From the NCBI RefSeq assembly GCF_902859895.1, contig NZ_CADIKM010000032.1, positions 1 through 56,094 of the forward strand: a DNA stretch of 56,094 nucleotides. The letters run 5' to 3'. The DNA is from Pararobbsia alpina. Lineage in GTDB: Bacteria; Pseudomonadota; Gammaproteobacteria; Burkholderiales; Burkholderiaceae. Below, piece after piece: positions 28,336 to 35,824 of this stretch. Position 1 is the first letter of the stretch. Every line of letters begins with the position of its first letter. The position numbers and the translations under genes were made by a program. The notes under the pieces are model-generated. The model was given only the letters and a program-made list of their open reading frames with translations, searched no databases and was not told where the DNA came from.

Positions 28336-28868
28336 GGTAGTGGTGTTGCGACAAACCGCAGCTCGTGAACGTTGACATCCGGCATCCCGTCGATCTCGAC
28401 ACGCGCGACATCCGGCGCGTGCTCGAAAATCGTTCGCTCGATATCGCCTTGCACCTGCGCAGGCGTGGCGTGCTTGCCGGTCAGCACGCCAGACAAGCGA
28501 ACGCGCACGGCATCCTCGCGCGCATTGATCAGTTCGATCCTGAGGCCGTACGCGCCGAGCGACGCATGGAGACCCTCGACCGCATGGCGCACGCGATCAG
28601 CCAGATCCTGCGGGTGCAGGCCGTGCAGCAGCAACAACGCGGTGACCTGTTTATCCTGCATCAGCCTTTGGACGATCGGTCCGTCCGCGCCGTCCACCTC
28701 CGTCACGATCTCGGCGAGCCGGGCAAGCCCGCCCGCATGCAGTTCGAGCACTACCTGGAGCAGCGCCTGCGCGATATCGCGCCCACGCGTGTCCTCGAGT
28801 GCCGTCAGTGCTGCAATGAGTTCGTCGATGCGCCGTTGTTGCTCCTCGAGCACGCGCGCGTCGCTCAT
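28332..28868 (-). CDS. NifU-like domain protein
   Basis: A 178-aa protein: an N-terminal coiled-coil-like helix (EEQQRRIDELIAALTALEDTRGRDIAQALLQ, quoted only as residues about 7-37 by position), then a C-terminal NifU-type alpha/beta domain (VRHAVEGLHASLGAYGLRIELINARE). The usual cluster-binding CxxC of NifU C-domains is not seen, so it may be a scaffold or adaptor and not a direct Fe-S carrier. It overlaps hhyL and DUF5947 by 4 nt each. The start ATG 28868 is preferred over an upstream reading that runs into hhyL. Confidence 0.75.
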   Translation of the reverse strand: MSDARVLEEQQRRIDELIAALTALEDTRGRDIAQALLQVVLELHAGGLARLAEIVTEVDGADGPIVQRLMQDKQVTALLLLHGLHPQDLADRVRHAVEGLHASLGAYGLRIELINAREDAVRVRLSGVLTGKHATPAQVQGDIERTIFEHAPDVARVEIDGMPDVNVHELRFVATPLP

Positions 28869-30691
28869 GAGTGCCCTCCCGGCTTCATGCCCTGCGGGAT
28901 GCCGAAGGTCGGCGAATGCGCGACATCGACCGTCTTGCCATCCCCGACGTACATATGGACGCCGCATGGCAGGCAGGGATCGAAGCTGCGCACGGCGCGC
29001 ATGATGTCGATGCCCTTGAACTTGTCAGGGCCATTCTCCTCGAAGATCGGTGTGTTCTGCACCGCGTCCTCGTAAGGCCCGGGCGTGCCGTAGATATCGC
29101 GCGGATTCGCATTCCACGGGGTCGGCGGATACGGATGATAGTTCGCAATCTTGCCGTCCCGAATGACAAGATGATGCGACAGCACGCCGCGCACGGCCTC
29201 GTGAAAGCCGCAGCCGATCGCTTCGTCGGGCACCTCGAACGGCGTGAAGGTGCGTGTGTGCCCCGCATGCAGTTCGGCCAGCGCCTTCTCGGCGAAATGC
29301 AATGCACAGGCAGCCGAGTAGGCCTGGAAGTAGGTCCGCGCGCGATCGCGCTCGATCGCGTTGCTCCACTTCGGAATCTTCCACTCGAACTCGACTTCCG
29401 GCTTCAGCGCTGTCTTCGGCAAATAGATCTTCACGCTGTGACCAGTCGCCTTCACGTAGCCGATATCCACCAGCCCCGCAAGCGCGGTCGTCCACAGCCG
29501 GGCGATCGGACCGCCGCCGGTATCGAGCGCAAGGTAATCGCCTGTGCGCTTGTCGAACCAGCGCGGCGACATCACCCACGTATAGTTGCCGTCGAACTTG
29601 CGTTTCTGCGGCCGCGGCAACGTAGTCTGGTTCCACGGATGCTTGCGATCGATCGGATTGCCGAGGGGATCCTGACGAACAAAGGTCTCTTCATGATCCC
29701 AGTCTTCGTAAAACGAACTGCCCAGCAGGATGCGGATGTTCAGATTGATCTCGACCAGATCCGTGGTCACCAGCTCACCGTCGACGACCACGCCCGGCGT
29801 GACGAACATGCTGCGGCCCCAGTCGGTCATCGACTGGTAGCGGTAGTCGCACACATCCGGGTCCTGGAACGAACCCCAGCACCCGAGCAGGATCCGTCTG
29901 CGGCCGACTTCCTCGTAGCCGGGCAGCGCCTCGTAGAAGAAGTCGAACAGGTCGTCATGAAGCGGCACGACCTTTTTCATGAACTCGACGTACTTCATCA
30001 GCCGCGTGATGTAGTCGGTGAAGAGCTGCACGGTCGGCACGGTGCCGACACCACCGGGATACAGGGTCGACGGATGCACGTGACGCCCTTCCATCAGGCA
30101 GAACATCTCCCGCGTATAGCGGCTCACATGCAAGGTCTCGCGATAGAACTCGCCGGTGAACGGATTCAGCGCGGTCATGATGTCCGCAATGGTCCGATAG
30201 CCGTGAATCTCCGCGTGTGGCGCGGCGCTCTGCTGCGCTTTCGCCCAGACGCCCGGATTCGTTTCCTTCACCATCTGCTCGCAGAAGTCGACCCCGACCA
30301 GGTTGTCCTGGAAGATGTTGTGGTCGAACATGTACTCGGCCGCTTCGCCGAGATTGACGATCCACTCCGCGATGTTCGGCGGTTTCACGCCATAGGCCAT
30401 GTTCTGCGCATACACCGAGCAGGTCGCATGGTTGTCGCCGCAAATCCCGCAGATGCGGCTCGTGATGAAGTGCGCGTCGCGCGGATCCTTGCCTTTCATG
30501 AAGATGCTGTAGCCGCGGAAAATCGACGAAGTGCTGTAGCACTCCACGACTTTGCGTTGCTCGAAGTCGATCTTCGTATAGATACCGAGACTGCCGACGA
30601 TCCGCGTAATCGGATCCCAGTTCATCTCGACGAGCTTGCCCGGCTGCGCCGTCGTGTCCGATTTCAAATCGGGTGCCGCAATATCCGCCAT
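28865..30691 (-). CDS. hhyL: Group 1h [NiFe]-hydrogenase large subunit
   Basis: A 608-aa catalytic subunit that oxidises H2 at a NiFe(CN)2CO centre. The L1 motif is RICGICGDNHATCS (Cys81, Cys84) and the L2 motif DPCLPCGVH (Cys573, Cys576, His579); these four cysteines ligate Ni/Fe. Twenty-nine residues follow His579 and would be removed by the protease at 25043-25606. The N-terminal WDPITRIVGSLGIYTKID and the TSRICGICGDNH form are typical of the high-affinity group 1h (HhyL/HofG) enzymes. ATG 30691 has GGAGGCG just upstream; GTG 30694 is the alternative. It follows hhyS by 76 nt. Confidence 0.95.
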   Translation of the reverse strand: MADIAAPDLKSDTTAQPGKLVEMNWDPITRIVGSLGIYTKIDFEQRKVVECYSTSSIFRGYSIFMKGKDPRDAHFITSRICGICGDNHATCSVYAQNMAYGVKPPNIAEWIVNLGEAAEYMFDHNIFQDNLVGVDFCEQMVKETNPGVWAKAQQSAAPHAEIHGYRTIADIMTALNPFTGEFYRETLHVSRYTREMFCLMEGRHVHPSTLYPGGVGTVPTVQLFTDYITRLMKYVEFMKKVVPLHDDLFDFFYEALPGYEEVGRRRILLGCWGSFQDPDVCDYRYQSMTDWGRSMFVTPGVVVDGELVTTDLVEINLNIRILLGSSFYEDWDHEETFVRQDPLGNPIDRKHPWNQTTLPRPQKRKFDGNYTWVMSPRWFDKRTGDYLALDTGGGPIARLWTTALAGLVDIGYVKATGHSVKIYLPKTALKPEVEFEWKIPKWSNAIERDRARTYFQAYSAACALHFAEKALAELHAGHTRTFTPFEVPDEAIGCGFHEAVRGVLSHHLVIRDGKIANYHPYPPTPWNANPRDIYGTPGPYEDAVQNTPIFEENGPDKFKGIDIMRAVRSFDPCLPCGVHMYVGDGKTVDVAHSPTFGIPQGMKPGGHS

Positions 30692-30767
30692 CACCGCCTC
30701 CTGATACGTCTGTCTCCGCGCAATGCCGCCCCACCATGAAGGGCATTCGCCTGTTTCGCGCCACGCT

Positions 30768-31826
30768 TCAGCGACTGTAGCCGGTCGTCAGTCGGGAACG
30801 GTTATGCCGCCATTTCGGCTCTTCATTGAGGGTCGAGTTGGTGAGCTTGCGAAGGCTGCGAATGAGGCCACCGTAAGACCTGATGAGATTCGACGATAGA
30901 ACGGCACCGGGCGGCTGCTCCATGAAGGGCATGAACTTGTCCGGAAAGCCTGGCATCGTGCAGCCGATGCAGATTCCGCCCACGTTCGGACAGCCGCCGA
31001 CGCCATTGATCCAGCCGCGCTTCGGTACGTTGCAGTTGACCACCGGCCCCCAGCATCCGAGCTTGACGATGCAGTTCGGCGTTCCATATTCCTTTGCGAA
31101 CAATCCCTGCTCATATGAACCGGCCCGATCGCAGCCGTCATGCACGGTGCGCTGGAACAGCCACTTGGGTCGCAACGCGCCATCGAGGGGGATCATCGGT
31201 GCAAGGCCGGCCAGTTGATAGAGCAAGTACAGCAGCGTCTCCATGAAATTGTCTGGCTGGACCGGACATCCCGGGACGTTGACGATGGGCAAACCCGCTA
31301 CCGATTTCCAGTTCCAGCCGAGATAGTCGGCCAGGCCCATGCAACCGGTGGGGTTCCCTTGCATCGCGTGAATCCCGCCATAAGTCGCGCACGTGCCGGC
31401 GCCAACGACGGCCAGAGCCCTGGGCGTCAGGCGATCGAGCCATTGGGGAATCGTGATGGGCTCCTGAGTCTTGGGATCGGTTCCCATCGCGGCCCAGTAT
31501 CCCTCCCGATTGATTTTTTCATTCGGGATGGAGCCTTCGACGACCAGCACGAAGTTGTCCAGCTCTCCCCGCGCGGCCGCGTGGAAAGGAGCGAGAAATT
31601 CGTCACCGTTTTCATAGGCCAGCACAGGGTTGTGCAGATGGACCTTCGGCAATCCGGGAATCGCCCCAAGCAGCACGTCTTCGATGCTGGGCTGCGTCGC
31701 GGCCGTGATCGACACGGAATCGCCGTCGCAACCGAGGCCCGCGGTGATCCACAGAATGTGCACTTCCTGGAGGGCTGGGGCGCGCTGGGTCTTGCGGCCG
31801 TAGGGTATGGCGCTTGCCGGATCCAT
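30768..31826 (-). CDS. hhyS: Group 1h [NiFe]-hydrogenase small subunit
   Basis: A 352-aa electron-transfer subunit with three Fe-S clusters. There is no Tat signal or C-terminal membrane anchor, as in cytoplasmic group 1h enzymes. The proximal-cluster motif is GCDGDS (Cys33...Asp36) instead of CxxC; the structurally studied Cupriavidus necator actinobacterial-type enzyme likewise uses three Cys and one Asp there. Other cluster motifs: GTCATYGG, NVPGCPVQPDNF, HDGCDRAGSYEQG, NCIVKLGCWGPVVNC, GGCPNVGGICIGCTMPGFPD. ATG 31826 follows GAGGAGGTTCC. First gene of the operon. Confidence 0.95.
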   Translation of the reverse strand: MDPASAIPYGRKTQRAPALQEVHILWITAGLGCDGDSVSITAATQPSIEDVLLGAIPGLPKVHLHNPVLAYENGDEFLAPFHAAARGELDNFVLVVEGSIPNEKINREGYWAAMGTDPKTQEPITIPQWLDRLTPRALAVVGAGTCATYGGIHAMQGNPTGCMGLADYLGWNWKSVAGLPIVNVPGCPVQPDNFMETLLYLLYQLAGLAPMIPLDGALRPKWLFQRTVHDGCDRAGSYEQGLFAKEYGTPNCIVKLGCWGPVVNCNVPKRGWINGVGGCPNVGGICIGCTMPGFPDKFMPFMEQPPGAVLSSNLIRSYGGLIRSLRKLTNSTLNEEPKWRHNRSRLTTGYSR

Positions 31827-32041
31827 GGTGGAACCTCCTCGCCTGCAGGCGAATGTCTGAAGCCCCCAAGGAATAGCAATGCGCACTGCACCTGTGCCGA
31901 CCGTGACAGGCGTTGCCTTGCGCGCAGGAATATTGTGGGTGATCGGCGAAACTCGCTACGATCTGCTTATTCGCCTTTCTTTCAAGCGCGTGTTTGAGCG
32001 GCTCTGAGGAGCGCCGCACGACACGTGCAAGCTTTTTTGGT

Positions 32042-32091
32042 CCTCTAAATATAGTTCGTAACCCAGACCAATCAATCGATTTCTTTAGAGG
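32042..32091. repeat. Promoter-flanking inverted repeat CCTCTAAA / TTTAGAGG
   Basis: CCTCTAAA at 32042-32049 and its exact complement-inverse TTTAGAGG at 32084-32091 bracket the predicted hhyS promoter. Centre-to-centre distance is 42 bp, about four helical turns, placing both arms on one DNA face. This could be a two-site operator, or the arms could pair as a long stem-loop. Recognition by any protein is inference. Confidence 0.5.
32048..32075 (-). promoter_or_regulatory. Predicted sigma-70-type promoter of hhyS operon
   Basis: On the minus strand TTGATT (32075-32070) and TATATT (32053-32048) are separated by 16 bp. The hexamers resemble -35 TTGACA and -10 TATAAT. The site stands out in a GC-rich region and would give a start of transcription near 32041. 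It is a visual prediction without experimental support. Confidence 0.45.
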
Positions 32092-32310
32092 TTTTCCCGA
32101 ACGCCGATTCTCCACCGGATATGCGCGAGAACCCCTTTAATCAGCGACGTTTGTCCTGGGTGCTCCGGTAGTTTGTACCTGAGAAAGGAGACCGGATCTG
32201 TGCATTTCGACCGCATTATTTCCATTCGCGAATATCACAAATGTCATTGCTTGGGTGTTTCCAGATTATTGACGTGGTCCTGAAAATCTCGAGCTGATGT
32301 GCGCGACGGG

Positions 32311-33387
32311 CTACACGCCACCGTTTTCGACGAGACGGCCTTCCGCACGCCAGCGGAGCATGCCGCCGGCGAGGTTGGCAACGTCCTCGAATCCTGATTT
32401 CCGAAGTATGACCGTGGCCTGCGCGGAACGACCGCCGGCCCGGCAGACCGTCACGATAGGACGTGCATGGGTCAGTTCAGCGGCGCGCCTGGCCAAATCG
32501 CCAAGTGAAATGAGCCTGGCCTCGGGAATGCGCCCCAGCGGTCCGTAGAACTCGTCCGACTCGCGCACGTCGATGACCTGAACTGAACGGAGGTTTTCCT
32601 CAAGCCATTGGGAATTGATTTCCCAGATACCCGCGAAGGTATACGTCAGCGGCGCCCATTCGGGCTGGGCCATCTGCGAGAGATCGTTCGAGGCGACGCC
32701 GCATTTCAGGTTTGCCGGCACCGCTATGTCGATCTGCTTTGGATGCGGCAGGCCCAGGTTCGTCACGTATCCGATGAAATCGTCTTCGCACAGATCACCG
32801 CCCAAGCGCGGATTGAAACGCCGCTCCTCACCCACGCTCGTGACCGTCAAACCGCGGTAATCGTGGGCCGGGTAGAGCAAGCATGTCTCGGGTAGCGTGA
32901 AGATCTGCTCGTGGATCGCACGGAACATCGCATGCGGGTCGCCATGCTGGAAGTCTGTCCTGCCCGTTCCCCTGATCAACAGACAATCGCCCGTCAATGC
33001 CATGGTTTCGTCATCGAGCACGAGGCTGATGCATCCACTCGTATGACCCGGTGTTGCGCGCACGACCAGATGCCGTGAGCCGAACTCACACCGGTCGCCA
33101 TGGTTCAAATAGCGGTCCGCACCTTCGGCGCCGCTCGCAGCCGATATCGCAATCCGGCTACCCGTGCTGCGCTTGAGCAACCATGCGCCGGTCACATGAT
33201 CGGCGTGGACGTGGGTGTCGATCGTGTAGCGCAGCTTCAATCGAAGTTCTTCAATCAGCGCGGTATCCCGGCGTACTTGTTCAAATACCGGATCGACCAG
33301 CACAGCCTCTCCTGTGGCGCCATCGGCAAGGAGATACGTGTAGGTCGATGATTGCTGGTCGAATAGCTGCCGAAAAATCAACATCAT
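32311..33387 (-). CDS. Persulfide dioxygenase-rhodanese fusion
   Basis: A 358-aa fusion of an ETHE1/Blh-type metallo-beta-lactamase-fold dioxygenase (about residues 1-235) and a rhodanese domain (about 255-358). Iron ligands are in THVHADHVTG, ATPGHTSG and LYPAHDYRG; the rhodanese active-site loop is VCRAGGRS with Cys about 325. Such fusions (for example the characterised Paraburkholderia phytofirmans PRF) oxidise glutathione persulfide to sulfite and transfer sulfane sulfur. Either ATG of the tandem pair (33387, 33384) may start; GGGAGAGGGAG precedes both. It follows a LysR gene by 37 nt. Confidence 0.9.
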   Translation of the reverse strand: MMLIFRQLFDQQSSTYTYLLADGATGEAVLVDPVFEQVRRDTALIEELRLKLRYTIDTHVHADHVTGAWLLKRSTGSRIAISAASGAEGADRYLNHGDRCEFGSRHLVVRATPGHTSGCISLVLDDETMALTGDCLLIRGTGRTDFQHGDPHAMFRAIHEQIFTLPETCLLYPAHDYRGLTVTSVGEERRFNPRLGGDLCEDDFIGYVTNLGLPHPKQIDIAVPANLKCGVASNDLSQMAQPEWAPLTYTFAGIWEINSQWLEENLRSVQVIDVRESDEFYGPLGRIPEARLISLGDLARRAAELTHARPIVTVCRAGGRSAQATVILRKSGFEDVANLAGGMLRWRAEGRLVENGGV

Positions 33388-33424
33388 TTGCTCCCTCTCC
33401 CCTGTAGCCTAGAACAGGCCAGCG

Positions 33425-34330
33425 TTATAGGCCAGGCGAGTCACCCGCTTGCGTGCCGCTCGTGCGCAGCCAATCCACAAAATCTCTCATATGCGCCGGC
33501 TTGTCTGCATCCAGTGGCAAGAGGGCGTAGTAAGTCGAGCCCCGCGATGACAAGGCGGGAAACGGCCTGTCCAGCCGCCCGGCGGCGCAATCGGCCTGGA
33601 GGGTGGGAAACGGTCCGATGCCAAAGCCAAGACCGTCGATCGCGGCCTGCAAGGTCACGAAGTAATGATCGAACCGCAAGGTTCGGCCCGCTCGGAGCGC
33701 GGGTCGATGAGCGGCTTCGAGCCAGGCCTCCCAATCTCCGGGCCGTGTCTCGGTAGTCAGCCAGTTTTCGGAGGCCAATTGCTCAACGGCCGTGATACCG
33801 GATCGGGCAATAAGCGCCGGACTTGCTATGACGGTATTGCGTTCTTCAAATAGCGCCCATGCCTGAAACTGTCCATCGGCGGGTACATATCGACGGATCG
33901 CCAAGTCGAAGCTACCTAAAAGCGCAGGCTCCGTCGACAAAACGGTGGAGATGCGAACGTCTATATTCGGATGCGTGGCAGCGAACAGGGTCAGCCGGGG
34001 AATCAGCCAGCGCATCGCGAACGTCGCCGACACGCTCACCCGGATGACCTTCAAGTGCCGGCTCTTTCCATAGCGCTCTGCCGCGTCCGCGATGTGATCG
34101 AATGCCGCGCTGACCTCGCGGGCCAGCGCCCGGGCATGCGCAGAGGCGGTCATGCTCTGCCCTTCGCGCACAAAAAGCGGTTGCCCCAACCAGTCTTCAA
34201 GAATGGCCATATGACGACTGACGGCGCCATGCGTGAGATTCAGTTCGCGCGCAGCAGCCGAGTAGCTGCCGGCTCGCGCAGCCACTTCGAAAACACGCAA
34301 TGCATTGAGAGGCGGAAGCTTGTGCCGCAT
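33425..34330 (-). CDS. LysR-family (GcvA-like) transcriptional regulator
   Basis: A 301-aa LysR-type regulator. The N-terminal winged helix is LPPLNALRVFEVAARAGSYS, AAARELNLTHGAVSRHMAILEDWLG; the HGAVSRHM recognition helix and FDLAIRRYV effector-domain motif are of the GcvA subgroup. It is immediately upstream of, and probably co-transcribed with, the persulfide dioxygenase gene, so it may control that gene, the hydrogenase operon, or itself. Confidence in family is high, in target low. Confidence 0.85.
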   Translation of the reverse strand: MRHKLPPLNALRVFEVAARAGSYSAAARELNLTHGAVSRHMAILEDWLGQPLFVREGQSMTASAHARALAREVSAAFDHIADAAERYGKSRHLKVIRVSVSATFAMRWLIPRLTLFAATHPNIDVRISTVLSTEPALLGSFDLAIRRYVPADGQFQAWALFEERNTVIASPALIARSGITAVEQLASENWLTTETRPGDWEAWLEAAHRPALRAGRTLRFDHYFVTLQAAIDGLGFGIGPFPTLQADCAAGRLDRPFPALSSRGSTYYALLPLDADKPAHMRDFVDWLRTSGTQAGDSPGL

Positions 34331-34483
34331 AGGTGAGTTTTTCTAACAGTTGACGACGAAATGTCCGCGCTGTGTGAGCAGAGTAATCATTTTACTCCGC
34401 CTAACTCACCACCAAAGAACGTTTATGGATCGTTCGCTCCCCGGGCCAGCAGTATCCGGAACGGCACCCGCCTGTCTGAACCC

Positions 34484-35053
34484 TTAGAGATCGAGCTTGC
34501 TGACCTTCGTACCCTCCAGCGTGGCATTGGCCATCAATCCGGCATTGGTGACCACGAATCCGATGATCTCGCCAGTGGCAGTACTCGTATCAACGTTGCC
34601 ATTCGTGCCGACTTTGACCAAGGCCACCGATCCATCGACGCCAGCAGTCCAGCCTTTGCTATTGCGAAATTTATCGAGCGACGTCTTTGTCATGAACATG
34701 ACGATCACTGCCTTGGATTGCGCCCCGATCTGCAATCCGAATGATCCAGTCGTGGTGCTGTAGTACCCGACCGTTTGACCCGCGACGCGCAGGGCACCCT
34801 CGCCATATTCCGCTCCGACGACCAGGCCCGCGGCGATCACATTGGGGAATACGAGAATCCCCTGCGCCTTTGCGGCAAGCTCGTTCGAACCCCTTGCCGA
34901 TGCATAGAGCTTGTTCAGCGAACTGTCGACCCCCGCATCGATCTCCCGGCGCTTGCTCGCGGGATCGGTTTTCGAACCGGTGGTCGTAGTGCAGCCGGAG
35001 ATCGCCAGCACTAGCGCAACGGCGGACAGCGATGTAAAGCTACGGCGTTCCAT
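34484..35053 (-). CDS. YSC84/SYLF-domain lipoprotein
   Basis: A 189-aa lipoprotein: signal peptide with lipobox LAISGC (Cys about 21), then a SYLF (YSC84) domain with AKAQGILVFPNVIAAGLVVGAEYGEGALRV and SFGLQIGAQSKAVIVMFMT. SYLF domains bind lipids in eukaryotes; bacterial members are envelope proteins of unknown role. It is a single gene between the LysR gene and pqiC, with GGAG-like sequence in front of its ATG. Confidence 0.85.
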   Translation of the reverse strand: MERRSFTSLSAVALVLAISGCTTTTGSKTDPASKRREIDAGVDSSLNKLYASARGSNELAAKAQGILVFPNVIAAGLVVGAEYGEGALRVAGQTVGYYSTTTGSFGLQIGAQSKAVIVMFMTKTSLDKFRNSKGWTAGVDGSVALVKVGTNGNVDTSTATGEIIGFVVTNAGLMANATLEGTKVSKLDL

Positions 35054-35239
35054 GATGGTGCTCCTCAGCGAGATGGACTTGCATACCGACGTCGACTACG
35101 AATGCGACGACTGGTGCCAACGTCAGGCCACGTACTACTCCGAAAAATAAAACATCGACCAGAGACTCTTCCTGCCGCGTCCTCCGCGACGCGCTTCTGC
35201 TGCCGGCCAAACCCGGTCACCAAGCTTGCCCGCACGCAC

Positions 35240-35824
35240 TCAGGACGCGGATGCCGTGCTGATTGCGGCGCCGATTTCGCCGCTGACGATGGCGAGGGCC
35301 TTGCTCCACGCCGCCACCAGGGCATCGTAATCGGCGCTGGCACAAGGCTCGCGTACCGTGGTTCGTCCAGATAGCGGCGATCCTTTCCCGGTGACCGACA
35401 CCGACCACACCACATCGACCGTGACCGCATCGCCGGGAGCCGCATCGAAACGCTGCACGTCCAGCCGCACGCGCCAGACCGTGGCATCACCCGCCATCGG
35501 AGATGCGGAGACGCGTGCGCTGTTCAGTATCTGTGCAAGATCGCCGGCGACCACGCGGGGGATCTGTCTCTTCAGCGGTTCTGCCCAACGCGCGAATTCA
35601 TCGATATGGACCTGATTGGCACCGGTGCTCACCACGATCTGAGGCCGGTCGACGAGTTCAGGCACCGTAACCGATCCGACCACGACGGTGAGCTGCGTAA
35701 CGGGACGCGCATTCTCGCCTGGCGCCTCCTGGCTCAATGTGTAAAAGCTTGCGTTTTGCGTGGTGCAGCCAACCAGGGTGGCGGCAGCAAGCGTGACGAC
35801 CAGGGGTAAGTATTGGCGGCGCAT
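35240..35824 (-). CDS. pqiC: PqiC-type outer-membrane lipoprotein
   Basis: A 194-aa lipoprotein of the ABC-type transport auxiliary/PqiC family. The lipobox is ATLVGC (Cys about 20), followed by ASFYTLSQE, the usual family opening, and the VVVGSVTVPELVDRPQIVV strand pair. In E. coli PqiC caps the PqiB syringe at the outer membrane. Its ATG 35824 shares a base with the pqiB stop (TGATG). Confidence 0.88.
   Translation of the reverse strand: MRRQYLPLVVTLAAATLVGCTTQNASFYTLSQEAPGENARPVTQLTVVVGSVTVPELVDRPQIVVSTGANQVHIDEFARWAEPLKRQIPRVVAGDLAQILNSARVSASPMAGDATVWRVRLDVQRFDAAPGDAVTVDVVWSVSVTGKGSPLSGRTTVREPCASADYDALVAAWSKALAIVSGEIGAAISTASAS

Larger units (their letters stand above)
31827..32310. promoter_or_regulatory. 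Hydrogenase operon upstream region
   Basis: A 484-bp gap between the persulfide dioxygenase gene and hhyS, both on the minus strand. It contains the promoter and inverted repeat described separately, leaving a leader of roughly 215 nt. A 10-bp palindrome ATTCGCGAAT lies at 32224-32233. I searched by eye for a sigma-54 -24/-12 pair on the minus strand and found none with correct spacing. No gene-like frame was found. Confidence 0.5.

Noticed and set aside
28871-30739. Long open frame on the plus strand opposite hhyL (and similar ones opposite the porin, amidohydrolase and poxB)
   Set aside because: The translation is Arg/His/Asp-rich without family features; it is the mirror frame of a high-GC gene whose minus-strand product is unmistakable.
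31890-31915. GGCAC...TTGC-like string on the minus strand before hhyS as a sigma-54 promoter
   Set aside because: The GG-to-GC spacing is not ten bases in any alignment.
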